64,000 bases of DNA from Schistocephalus solidus (taxonomy: Eukaryota > Platyhelminthes > Cestoda > Diphyllobothriidea > Diphyllobothriidae). Location of the stretch: positions 29,082 to 93,081 of the forward strand of contig WEDG01005641.1 of NCBI GenBank assembly GCA_017591395.1. The letters are read 5' to 3'. Under the pieces are notes generated by a model. That model was not told where the DNA came from. It searched no databases and saw nothing but the letters and a program-made list of their open reading frames with translations. Both the position numbers and the translations under genes were made by a program. Positions 54,856-64,000 of this stretch are shown piece by piece. Positions within the stretch are counted from its first letter, which is position 1. The number at the start of each line of letters is the position of its first letter.

Positions 54856-56353
54856 TTCCGCCAATCGGCTCGGTAAGGAGAGGGGCGAGACAGTGTGGTC
54901 GATGTTAAAGTCTCCTGGGGCGTCGAACGCCGCGCTTTTGAGAGGCTGCCAGCACGTGGGTTAGACTGCAATGACTTCTCTTCCAAGTGACCTTTCTGGG
55001 TCAATCTTACGTACAGTGCGTGATCTATCTCATGCAGTGCCGACATTTTCGAAAGATTGCTACTCATTCGCAAACCAGCATCCACGTATGTACGAAAGCT
55101 CTGCTATACTAATGAAGAACCCTATTTAGACATTGAATTAAAATTAGTGTCAGATCATCTTGGAAATACCGGCAACTACTTCGCAATTTTCAGTGTTTCC
55201 AAAAGATTGGCTGTAAATTTAGATTCGGTTCTATGCATTTATCAAAACCTTCAAAATAAGATATTTTTAAAAGCATTTACTGAAGTGGTGTATCGAGACA
55301 TCAGACTACCTCACCTTCAACTAACTGTTAATACTTCGTTAACGGAATTGTTTGTTTTACTGAACGGGAAGAACGGACTAATTCTAACGCGCGGAAAATG
55401 TGCTTGGTTGCCAGGTCGTTTGACTCTCAATCATTACAGCTTGCATAAACTCCGTCTTGCCTTATATTAATGATTTGGGATTAGTTATATTGCCATTCGA
55501 AGTTGACGATAGTAGTGAGCTTTTTTGGATGTTCTTTCTAATGCAGCTAGTCATTTGCATCATATTTTTAGATTGGCTTTTTGAAGACTGGCTTTTTTGA
55601 ATTTGAGGCGCCATTTATTTTTGCTCTCCATTCTGTTATTTTATACTCATCTACCTATTTCTCTTTGATATCTTGATCTTTTTTTTCGCTGATTTGTTTG
55701 TCTAAACTATGGTTATGTGGTCATGTACGCTAGCAATTTTTTGAATGAACGTTAGCGAAAAAAATTGCCGAATAATTTGCACTTTTCGCCAATATTTCGG
55801 ATTTGTGATCCTTTCGTGTTCACTTCATCACGTTTTCATTAACATAGGCCCTTTTAGCCGAAAAAACACCGCTGCAGTTGGTAAATCGCTCTAAAGCGTT
55901 GACCGAAACACCAACTGTCAATTCCAGGCTTCCTGTTGACAAACTGTCGTTCGATATTCGACAAAACTCACGATATGGAGTTACTTTTGTTTAAAAAATA
56001 ACACAGTTAGACTGAAGTGATTTGCCTTCAAGAGACATGGTTAAATAGTGATATTTACGCATAAATCATTAACCACCTTTCTTTCGGCTGTTTCAAACTG
56101 ATAGGAAATATTCATCATGCAGCAGAGGCAGTGGGGCGGTTATTTTAGTCAACCAGAATTGGTGTCTTTATTGTAGGTCTATATCCTCGTACTCTCACGA
56201 CTTAATAGACGCCATCGCTGTTATATGCAACCACGGAGTTTAAATAATTTTAAAGGCATTGTACTTGTTAGAATTTATATTCCCCCTCTACCGTAACCCT
56301 CTGCCGTAACTCGCTTTTTTGACTTCCTTTCGCAAAAAAATTGCTCTATTGTC
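54856..56353. other. No gene recognised; one 137-codon frame
   Basis: A 137-codon open frame at 55057-55470 (+) has no motif I know and may be eroded transposon sequence. The rest is T-rich. Confidence 0.45.
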
Positions 56354-57010
56354 TTGCGAGCGTCTTATTCTCTTGGCATAAAATGTTCCGTTATGGTTGT
56401 TGGCGACGACCATCAGCCTCAACTAAGCATAGATGGCCACGATCTAAATGTGCCTGGCATTGTTAAGGCCCTGGACATATCATATTCCAATGGTCTTAAT
56501 CTTTCAGAGCATTGCGCCCTGACTGTCTCGAAAGCTCGCAGAACTACCGGGTTTATCCTCCGAAATTTTAAAACTATTTATATTACACTCCGCTTTTATG
56601 AAATGTACGTTAGGTCTGGCTCAGAATACTGCTCGTTTCTATTTAGCCTTCTGCGCGCCAGTGAATGGAAGAAAATAGAATCGGTCCAGCACTTCTTTAG
56701 GAAAATAATCATACCGTCGGAGCACCGTCATCTGTCGTATCAATAACGCTGGGGGCTTATAAACATTAATACCTTATGGTTTTGCCGAGTACAGAAGGGA
56801 CTCTTTTTACTGTTTAAGCTTTTAAAATAGTTGTACGTTTAATCCCCTTACCACGCTGAGGCAGCTTGACCACCCTCGGCGCGATTCTTTTCGGTAAACG
56901 CCATAGCCATGTGGAATAAAGTACCCCAGAATGTAAACATTCCGCGAAGTTACTCTTTGTTTAAGAGAACTATTACTAGTTTTTTTTTTTGCATTCCGAA
57001 CAGCTTCCAA
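56354..57010 (+). mobile_element. LINE-b fragment, C-terminal end of RT ORF
   Basis: Typical post-RT region of a non-LTR element: SNGLNLSEHCALTVSKARRT, GFILRNF, RFYEMYVRSGSEYCSFLF and KIESVQHFFRKIIIP, then past a stop INTLWFCRVQKGLFLLFKL and NAIAMWNKVPQNVNIPRSYS. This matches the WN-x-LP-x-V pattern seen at the end of many LINE proteins. Confidence 0.75.
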
Positions 57011-57403
57011 GAATTCTGGGTGCCGTCACGGTAAAACCTGTTTACCAGTTCGACGGAGTGCACGGCATCTGAACCCGATCGCAGGTCTTACCTTGAGGGC
57101 TATGGCACCGTCTCTACAGCCTGCACCCGCTGACTTCTTCAGCAGACAGCGAGTAACCGTCCACAGGGCAGAACCCCGGTTCCTGAAAAAGACAGAGAGG
57201 CTGCAAACAAAGTGAACTTTGGTTAGCCCTTCCCCGATCTGAACTGCTTTCATCCCACAGACAGCAGTTTTTTTCTCCTGAATAACATAAAGATAGGAAA
57301 AAACTTATAGTGATTTATATTCAGGAGGTTTTTTCAATGCCAGCCGGATCCCCACTGGATATTTCGTCTGAAAATGCCTGTAAACCGGCATTAAATACAA
57401 CTA

Positions 57404-57441
57404 TTATTATTATTATTATTATATTTATTATTATTATTATG
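57404..57441 (+). repeat. (ATT)n microsatellite
   Basis: Near-perfect ATT repeats. Confidence 0.9.
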
Positions 57442-57454
57442 TGGCGACGCTAAT

Positions 57455-58358
57455 AGCGGGAGGCTACGTTCGCTTAGACTGTTAGGCTTTCATAATATTG
57501 TTTCCTTCAATACTCGCGCTGATGTCCCTCTTGATCACGTTTCGACCAACCAACCCAAGAATTTCATTGTTAAAACCGAGCTCCATTGTCCGGCTCTGAT
57601 CATTCTGTACTATTAGGCCTTCCAAAAATGTATTTCACTTCTACGTGTGCGCTGCTAATCAAACCCGAATGGAAAATTAAGGTTCGCGAAACGTCCCCAC
57701 AAAATATTCACCTCCTAAAGACTTTTACATTGTATGCTATCGCCGCTTTCCTCAGACAATCCAATGTCAAATCGTGTTCCAGCTTCCTTACAAAATGTTC
57801 AAACGAAATTTTTTATATTTGCTGTCCTCTGGATACCGTTCTGGCCAGACCTGACATAATTTCTTCTCCCTATATAAAATCTTTAAGACGTAAAAAAAAT
57901 TATCGGCAAGCTAGGCATACGTGGCAGTCTAAAAACGTTAACGTCTTAATAAAAACTGAGATTTCCAGATTAGTTTGTAAGTCCGCTTTTTGCCTCTCCG
58001 TCCAAACCTTTCCGCTTTCCTCTAGTGAACTCTGGCCAATGTAGTAAACTGGCACATGTTGCTGCTGATTAAGACTCTTAAAATGGACATTTTATCGTTA
58101 CTTCCACTGACTACAATCCCCCCTCAAACAAAATTTCGCTTCTACCAAGTGCTTTTTCTCCTGTGTCAGTGGCAACAGTGGAGAAATACCTGACAATGGT
58201 TCGTGGTTCAACAGTCACTGGATCATATGGTGTCTCACCCTTTATTCCAAAATCTAGCTGCTCTCAGATAGCCCCTAACACCGTCAGCGCCGTGTAGTAC
58301 CCTGTCAAGAATTCGATCCATGGCATGGGTAAACCCAATGGGCGACAGGATACAACCA
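57455..58358 (+). mobile_element. LINE-b fragment, endonuclease end, linker and start of RT
   Basis: The AP-endonuclease C-terminus reads LLGFHNIVSFNTRADVPLDH and FIVKTELHCP, then the SDH motif in SGSDHSVLLGLPKMY (57589). A linker follows (KIKVRETSPQNIHLLKTF, YIKSLRRKKNYRQARHTWQS) and the RT N-terminus in broken frames (SVATVEKYLTMVRGSTVTG). It is truncated by SINE B at about 58360. Confidence 0.75.
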
Positions 58359-58680
58359 TAGTTAATATTCCCGATCGAAACCGGCAAGACAACGAGCTCG
58401 TAGCGCAGTAGGTTGAAATTTGGTCTTCTAACCAACAGGTAATGAGTTCGAGCCTCGGGTGCCGCAACACCTGGGGTTGGGTATGGCTGGCTGATGATGG
58501 CTAATAAGCCAGAATTGACCATTCCAGTATCACTTGCCTTTGTCGGTCATGCTATTCTGTCTATATCATTAGCCGCCTTGCGGCTGCTGGCGCGGTTCGA
58601 AAGTGAGCCATAAGACACAAAGAGATGAGTGATTCCTGTAACCGTACGGTAAGCGCCTACTCCTATCATACATCTCAATC
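58359..58680 (+). mobile_element. SINE B, complete unit
   Basis: It starts GTTAATATTCCCGATCG, has an A box equivalent (CTCGTAGCGCAGTAGGTTG), B box (AATGAGTTCGAGCCTCGG), a hammerhead-like core, then TTGCGGCTGCTGGCGCGGTT and GAAAGTGAGCC, and ends near 58680. It is inserted into LINE-b. Confidence 0.85.
58487..58527 (+). ncRNA. Decayed hammerhead-like core in SINE B with intact stems I and II
   Basis: Stem I CTGG/CCAG is intact, CTGATGA is at 58491-58497, and stem II TGGCT/AGCCA closes an AATA loop with all five pairs. The GAAA has become GAAT and the stem III palindrome is TGACCATT, so the catalytic core is broken. Confidence 0.5.
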
Positions 58681-59199
58681 GCTTATCTGGTGATTTATAT
58701 ATGCATGTACTCTTCCCCTCATCCTCTATTTTTCTCCCGTGGTTTTTCCAACTTGGCTTAAAAAGGATTTGATGATTTTAAAACGTATCCTCCGAACGCT
58801 CTGTTCTGCTACCGCTGTTCTTATACTGTTTTAGTGGATACGATAAAAAGCGACAACTCCCAACGGTCAAGAAATTTTCCGAGCGAATTCTTCATGATGT
58901 TACCCATCCCCTTCACTCCTAGCTCATTGCCTTGAAGGCTTCGCGTCCTATGTACTGAGGCGTTCGTCATATCGTTTGCCGTACATCGGCATGCCAGCAC
59001 TCTGTTTTACCATTTCTATCACGCTACCTTATGTATGAAGAGATTGAAATACAGAAACTGAGAGTGGAACTGTGTCCCTATTTGATATACGTTTTCAACC
59101 TTTTGATTTTTGCATAATCTGTTAACTTATCCTATTTTATTAATGAATGGAGCATTTTTTTACTGAAAAGATTGAATGATAAATCTCATTGCCGAGAAA
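58681..59199. other. No gene recognised
   Basis: No recognisable feature. Confidence 0.55.
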
Positions 59200-59905
59200 A
59201 ATGAACAATTAGAGCAAATTTCCGCAATAAATATACCTTTTATAATAAGTTACCTCTTTAAAAGTCCTTTAACTAGATATTAAGCTGACGAATATATGCG
59301 GACCTTTTTCCAAGGTTAAGCCAAGGTGCAAACGACGAATTTTTACCGGTGTTTTGACTGACTTGTGAATAATTTATACGTTTTCTGCTGAAAATGAAAG
59401 AACTCGCATTTCGCTGTATATTGAAGCACTTTTCGCTGTATTTGTTTATTTAAATGCCCCAGATGCACAACAGGGTGGCCGAATATAAACTAAGATGTTG
59501 TGAAAAATATTTATCTTCCGCAGTTGTGCATCAAAATTCCAGATTAGCATAAACTGAATTATAAAAAATAGTATATTTTCGCATGCTTCCAATTTAAAAT
59601 AAGTTTTTATGGGCGTCCATCTCCACAGTATCTTGTGCGTATTTTTGTTTGCTTCTGGAAAACAACGCGAGTCCTTACACTTGCCTTCACCGAATTTTAA
59701 TTGAATTAAGATAAGATTTTCTGGTTCCAGAAAGTATTTATTTGAAACCTTTCTTGCTTATGTTCATTTTCTTTTATAGCACAATGCACCATAACGATAG
59801 GTTTTGCTCTGTGGTATCAAATAGCATAGGACATTTCTTGGATGTCCTGAAAGCTCCGATTTCGCCCAAATTCTGCCTGTTTTCCTTCAATATGTAAGAT
59901 TGAAC
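59200..59905 (-). repeat. Repeat C, inverted partial copy
   Basis: On the - strand it matches 30050-30720 (TATTGAAGGA, ATTTGGGCGAAATCGG, CCTATGCTATTTGA, GAAGGCAAGTGTA, TGGAAGCATGCGA) and then a monomer end like 32570-32770 (AAAATGAAG, CCTTGG, AAAGG, ATATTCGTC). This shows that single monomers also occur. Confidence 0.75.
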
Positions 59906-60923
59906 ATGCATTGTTCTTTAGTTAATGGCTTTCTAAACCTCAAATCCGCTGAAAAAAATCATAATAAAAAAGTTGAATCAACGCCGAACTACTCACTCAG
60001 ACTTCGATCACACCTTGCAGGAGTTAGGTCATCGAAGGTATGCTAGATTCCAGACCCTCTTTGGAGATTGACTCGTATGGATTTACGGACGGGCGTGTGA
60101 TTAGCACACGTAGAAGTGGTTTCAGCCTCATCAGTCACTGCTCGTGCGGGAACTTACAACGAGAGAGATGCAGCGCAAGCCTGCTTCACTGTTAAGAAAT
60201 TCCGGCGCCAGTCAATATTTTATTCTATTTGGGCCGTAGTGGTCCTCGAACGGTCATGAGCACTTGATTGTTGGTATAGCTGTCATTCTACCGAGGCTCT
60301 AAGATCTGTTATCATCACGCGTTACGCTCACGTGACCCAAATGCTAGCGACGATCTCCAGCCAGGGATGTACACGGTTGCTACACCGTGGAGCCACTGTG
60401 AGCTGGACAATCTGTATCCAACCCGGTCGTGTGTTGCGAGCGTAACCGGACTGTTTAGATTTATCGGTCACATCTCCCGATCCCTCTCCGATCTTCTTGA
60501 CGCAAAATCCATCCTACCTATCCTCTATTTCTCTGCATTCCCCCCTCCCGCCCACCCCGACATTGTCAAACTACAAAACTATTCAGTTCTCATGGTGGTA
60601 GTGCGTCCATCAATCAGGTTGCGGGCCATGCTGGTCCCTTTTTGCCTTAGGATTCCATCTGGAGCTCTCGTTGGCAATCGCTTAGCAACCGATAGAGTAG
60701 GAATAATTACAAGGTAGACAAGATTAGCATAACAGTCTTCTTAGCAGTCGTACGCCAAGCATACTGAACCTCAGCTCTGGATGATCAATGTGACTTATGT
60801 GGCGGGAATTTGATCCGACGACAAAACTTTTCTATTACCTTTTCCCTTTCATCAACCCTGAAGGCTGGATCTTCTGTGGATCCGGAAACAACTTATATTA
60901 ATACAATTGTCGTTCTGGTGATA

Positions 60924-60925
<2 letters not shown>
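59906..60925. other. No gene recognised
   Basis: One open frame of 116 codons at 60367-60717 lacks known motifs. Confidence 0.5.

Positions 60926-61007
<82 letters not shown>
60926..61007 (+). repeat. (TA)n microsatellite
   Basis: Pure TA dinucleotides flanking the first hammerhead array. Confidence 0.95.
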
Positions 61008-61011
<4 letters not shown>

Positions 61012-61045
61012 AAGACGTTATACCGTACTTCCGACATAGATACTA

Positions 61046-61133
61046 GCTAAAAGCCCAGACACGTGTTTCGCCGATGTTTCTGCTGCTGTGTGACACAGCA
61101 ACGAGGGGTTCGGCTCCTCAGTGGGTCCCCAGC
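61046..61133 (-). ncRNA. Hammerhead ribozyme 1 (type I, short stem III)
   Basis: Read on the - strand: outer stem I GCT (61133-61131), inner stem I CCCA (61125-61122), core CTGAGGA (61121-61115), stem II GCCGA (61114-61110) pairing with TCGGC (61074-61070), core GAAA (61069-61066), stem III AC-ACGT-GT (palindrome ACACGTGT, 61066-61059), cleavage base C at 61058, inner stem I TGGG (61057-61054), outer stem I AGC (61048-61046). The 35-nt stem II loop holds its own hairpin (TGCTGTG/CACAGCA). All invariant hammerhead bases are present, including the A15.1-U16.1 pair. Confidence 0.9.
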
Positions 61134-61400
61134 GTTCTCTATGCGGTTTCTGGTATATGGACTCCAGAGAATAATCGGGTAAATAATTTCTGAAATTATT
61201 AAGTGCAGGACATGGAGTCAGGTGATTCGGACATGAATTTCTAGGGTCACATCCGAAATTTCAATGAACATTTGGGTCGAAGACAATCAACCACTGTGGA
61301 ATAACCACGTAATGCCCATTCTACAAAACAAGTAGTACTACAAGTAGTATGAATCTTATATGGCAAAAGACGTTATACCGTACTTCCGACATAGATACTA

Positions 61401-61490
61401 GCTAAAAAGCCCAGACACGTGTTTCGCCGATGTTTCTGCTGCTGTGTGACACAGCAACGAGGGGTTCGGCTCCTCAGTGGGTCCCCCAGC
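61401..61490 (-). ncRNA. Hammerhead ribozyme 2
   Basis: Same core and stems as copy 1, with CTGAGGA at 61477-61471 and cleavage base at 61414. The only changes are in the stem I internal loop (one extra base on each side). Confidence 0.9.
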
Positions 61491-61757
61491 GTTCTCTATG
61501 CGGTTTCTGGTATATGGACTCCAGAGAATAATCGGGTAAATAATTTCTGAAATTATTAAGTGCAGGACATGGAGTCAGGTGATTCGGACATGACTTTTTA
61601 GGGTCAGATCCCGAAATTTCAATGAACATTTGGGTCGAAGACAATCAACCACTGTGGAATAACCACGTAATGCCCATTCTACAAACAAGTAGTACTACAA
61701 GTAGTATGAATCTTATATGGCAAAAGACGTTATACCGTACTTCCGACATAGATACTA

Positions 61758-61847
61758 GCTTAAAAGCCCAGACACGTGTTTCGCCGATGTTTCTGCTGCT
61801 GTGTGACACAGCAACGAGGGGTTCGGCTCCTCAGTGGGTCCCCCAGC
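61758..61847 (-). ncRNA. Hammerhead ribozyme 3
   Basis: Same core and stems, with CTGAGGA at 61834-61828 and cleavage base at 61771. Confidence 0.9.
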
Positions 61848-62007
61848 GTTCTCTATGCGGTTTCTGGTATATGGACTCCAGAGAATAATCGGGTTGATAA
61901 TTTCTGAAATTATTAAGTGCAGGACATGGAGTCAGGTGATTCGGACATGACTTTTTAGGGTCAGACCCGAAAGTACGGTATCGGAAGTACGGTATAACGT
62001 CTTTGTC

Positions 62008-62011
<4 letters not shown>

Positions 62012-62044
<33 letters not shown>
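62012..62044 (+). repeat. (AT)n microsatellite
   Basis: AT repeats between array 1 and the PLE. Confidence 0.9.
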
Positions 62045-62049
<5 letters not shown>

Positions 62050-62206
62050 GAAAGAAGGCTCGTCGGAAAATCGAGGTTTACTCGTGAATTTTCAAGCTGG
62101 TTACACCAACCCGTCGTCAGACGAAATGAGAAGGAAGAGTTGGGATTGTCACGCTGGAGGGTTTAGGGGCCGAGAGGTTACATCGACAGACTGACGCCAT
62201 GGGGGG
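62045..62206 (+). repeat. Left arm of PLE inverted terminal repeat
   Basis: Near-perfect reverse complement of 63113-63274: ATGAAGAAAGAAGGCTCGTC at the outer end and ACAGACTGACGCCATGG at the inner end. Confidence 0.92.
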
Positions 62207-63112
62207 TTTGGGGGCCGTGAATCCTGTTACGATAGCTGTCGCATTTAAGGAGGGGTGCTAGAGTTATGATAGCAAGTCAAGTGGCGGGAGATGCAGAGTC
62301 AGCGAGGATAAACTTGGCTGGGCACGGATAAGCAAATGTTGATTTTAAGGTGGGCGCAAGTCCGTGGACCGTGCACGCAGACCTTCGTAATGCGCATCCA
62401 GATCGACGTGGCGGTTGATACTATTTGTGCCGGAGTGCCAAGCTTCGAGGAATTCGCGTGCCTGTTTGGTGCTAGCCATGGCGACCACTTCCGTTCCCTC
62501 CCACTGAAGCGGTGGTCGCAATCAACGGCGTGCGCAAACACGAGAGACAAGGGATCGCGTCGGCGGATGGCCAGTTTGTGTTCATTTATGCGGGTCCCGA
62601 GTCGTCGGCCTGTATGGCCTACATAAGCGCAAGAGCAATTCGCACATGGAATGCGGTAAATAACATTGGTTTTTTGCTCTTTTGGTACGGATCTTTAACA
62701 CGTGATAGTGCTGCCCGCAGGGAGGACGCTGGCTTGTGAGCGATGCAGATACCAAATCGGTCTAGTTGTCGGGCGATCGTTTCCGAAATGCCCTGCATGT
62801 ATGGCAATGAAACGAATTTTCTCGTTACTACTTCTCCATTAGAGCTCTGATATTGTGGTTGCCTGTGACTTCGGAGACAGTTTTTCACGAAGCTCATCGG
62901 ATATCCGTTAGATCGGAATAGTTCGTATAAATAGGCAAGTTATTTTTTAAGTAGATACTCGCTGTTACAATACCGGGAGGCGCGGTGAAAAAGAGCTCGA
63001 ACGCAGCTTCGTTTGTGGGCAGCAGGATGATTGCTCCCATAGTTCAGGATTATTTCGGCATTTGAGTCTTTTCTGTGGACGCTGGTTGCGAGCTGGCCAT
63101 CACTCAATCTTT

Positions 63113-63274
63113 GCCCCCATGGCGTCAGTCTGTCGATGTAACCTCTCGGCCCCTAAACCCTCCAGCGTGACAATCCCAACTCTTCCTTCTCATTTCGTCT
63201 GACGACGGGTTGGTGTAACCAGCTTGAAAATTCACGAGTAAACCTCGATTTTCCGACGAGCCTTCTTTCTTCAT
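63113..63274 (+). repeat. Right arm of PLE inverted terminal repeat
   Basis: Partner of 62045-62206. It lies exactly where the RT coding sequence of the - strand element is cut off. Confidence 0.92.
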
Positions 63275-63309
63275 TTATCATCTCGGAATGCATACTACCT
63301 CAACTATTC

Positions 63310-63335
63310 ATATATATATATATATATATATATAT
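63310..63335 (+). repeat. (TA)n microsatellite
   Basis: TA repeats between the PLE and array 2. Confidence 0.9.
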
Positions 63336-63373
63336 GGCAAAGAAGTTATACCGTACTTCCGACATAGATACTA

Positions 63374-63462
63374 GCTAAAAGCCCAGACACGTGTTTCGCC
63401 GATGTTTCTGCTGCTGTGTGACACAGCAACGAGGGGTTCGGCTCCTCAGTGGGTCCCCCAGC
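63374..63462 (-). ncRNA. Hammerhead ribozyme 4
   Basis: Core and stems identical to copy 1; cleavage base at 63386. Confidence 0.9.
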
Positions 63463-63729
63463 GTTCTCTATGCGGTTTCTGGTATATGGACTCCAGAGAA
63501 TAATCGGGTAAATAATTTCTGAAATTATTAAGTGCAGGACATGGAGTTAGGTGATTCGGACATGAATTTCTAGGGTAACATCCCGAAATTTCAATGAACA
63601 TTTGGGTCGAAGACAATCAACCACTGTGGAATAAACCACGTAATGCCCATTCTACAAACAAGTAGTACTACAAGTAGTATGAATCTTATATGGCAAAGAC
63701 ATTATACCGTACTTCCGACATAGATACTA

Positions 63730-63819
63730 GCTAAAAGCCCAGACACGTGTTTCGCCGATGATTTCTGCTGCTGTGTGACACAGCAACGAGGGGTTCGGCT
63801 CCTCAGTGGGTCCCCCAGC
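63730..63819 (-). ncRNA. Hammerhead ribozyme 5
   Basis: Core and stems conserved; one extra base falls in the stem II loop only. Cleavage base at 63742. Confidence 0.88.
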
Positions 63820-64000
63820 GTTCTCTATGCGGTTTCTGGTATATGGACTCCAGAGAATAATCGGGTTGATAATTTCTGAAATTATTAAGTGCAGGACATG
63901 GAGTCAGGTGATTCGGACATGAACTTTTAGGGTCAGACCCGAAAGTACGGTATCGGAAGTACGGTATAACGTCTTTGTCATATAATATATATATATATAT

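Larger units (their letters stand above)
61005..62012 (-). repeat. Retrozyme-like tandem array 1, three units of 354-357 bp with hammerhead ribozymes
   Basis: Units start at 61005, 61359 and 61716 with TATGGCAAA(A)GACGTTATAC. The third is shortened and ends in an inverted copy of the unit start (GAAGTACGGTATAACGTC, 61984-62001), so the array is bounded by terminal inverted repeats of about 29 bp next to (TA)n. Each unit encodes a complete hammerhead on the - strand. Cleavage sites are 356 and 357 nt apart. The array has no coding capacity. The architecture matches retrozymes (established class: hammerhead-bearing tandem repeats that form small circular RNAs). Confidence 0.88.
62045..63274 (-). 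mobile_element. PLE family 3, 5'-truncated, with inverted copy of its 3' end
   Basis: On the - strand from about 63100: the RT C-terminal part (DGQLATSVHRKDSNAEIILN, RSNGYPMSFVKNCLR), the connector (LPYMQGISETIARQLDRFG, AHKPASSLRAALSRVKDP), a frameshift near 62640, then GIY-YIG (CSCAYVGHTGRRLGTRINEH, about 62640-62570) and the C-terminal segment (REFLEAWHS-like, SINRH-like), ending in non-coding 3' sequence to 62045. The final 160 bp (62045-62206) recur inverted at 63113-63274. PLEs are known to have terminal repeats in direct or inverted orientation. Confidence 0.83.
63333..63988 (-). repeat. Retrozyme-like tandem array 2, two units with hammerhead ribozymes
   Basis: Units start at 63333 and 63689. 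The second is shortened and ends in the same inverted 29-bp end (63957-63985) followed by (AT)n at the window edge. The hammerhead cleavage sites at 63386 and 63742 are 356 nt apart. It is in the same orientation as array 1 and as the intervening PLE. Confidence 0.88.

Noticed and set aside
61005..61046. (TA)n poly-Ile/Tyr open frames around 60810-61046 on both strands
   Set aside because: They are translations of the TA microsatellite.
62045..62206. Possible hammerhead in the PLE family 3 terminal repeat (CTGACGA followed by GAAAA on the - strand)
   Set aside because: The bases between do not form a balanced stem II, no stem III with an A15.1-U16.1 pair was found, and CTGACGA is explained by a small GTC-TGAC-GAC hairpin.
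60926..64000. CRISPR-like array
   Set aside because: The units are 356-357 bp direct tandem repeats without unique spacers, in an animal genome.

Overview
The window is metazoan nuclear DNA, most likely from a flatworm and probably a tapeworm of the Spirometra/Diphyllobothrium/Schistocephalus kind. The reasons are an intron-rich animal gene, abundant Penelope-like elements (PLEs), an AP-endonuclease LINE whose translated fragments I remember from such worms, and a tRNA-like SINE with hammerhead-like cores comparable to the Schistosoma Sm-alpha family. Placement as animal is firm; placement as cestode is inference.

Positions 1-24416 (+ strand) hold the 3' part of one gene, the cohesin loader NIPBL/Nipped-B/SCC2: 17 exons encoding roughly 2,100 residues, running from the central region through the HEAT-repeat hook to the stop codon. 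Nearly all splice junctions can be placed to the base and keep phase. Two exons (8 and 9) each need one extra base to stay in frame with the family, and the exon 14/15 junction is ambiguous. A 3' UTR with a poly(A) signal follows to about 25436. Introns carry a decayed LINE, an unclassified repeat (repeat A) and SINE copies.

Positions 25437-60920 contain no convincing host gene. They are layered transposon debris: an inverted PLE cluster (26690-29830); a modular AT-rich repeat (repeat C) at 30040-32770 and 44352-46235 with an inverted copy at 59200-59905; a nearly full-length but broken LINE-a (34160-38480, - strand) and an internally deleted copy (40000-41195, +); repeat A copies; further PLE and LINE-b fragments; SINE copies; a degenerate CCCTAA tract near 43.2-43.4 kb; and a CAG/AGT microsatellite near 49.9 kb.

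The most striking region is 60926-64000. Two arrays of a 356-357 bp tandem unit lie between (TA)n tracts. On the - strand each of the five units folds as a type I hammerhead ribozyme with every core base present, a 2-bp stem III with a 4-nt loop and a GUC cleavage site. Tandem transcripts would be cut into 356-357 nt monomers, the hallmark of retrozymes. Between the arrays sits a 5'-truncated PLE on the same strand, ended by an inverted copy of its own 3' end. The SINE family carries a second, decayed hammerhead-like core and shows head-to-tail dimer junctions. The window therefore may hold two self-cleaving, tandem-repeat, non-autonomous retroelement families next to PLEs that could supply reverse transcriptase in trans; that partnership is inference.
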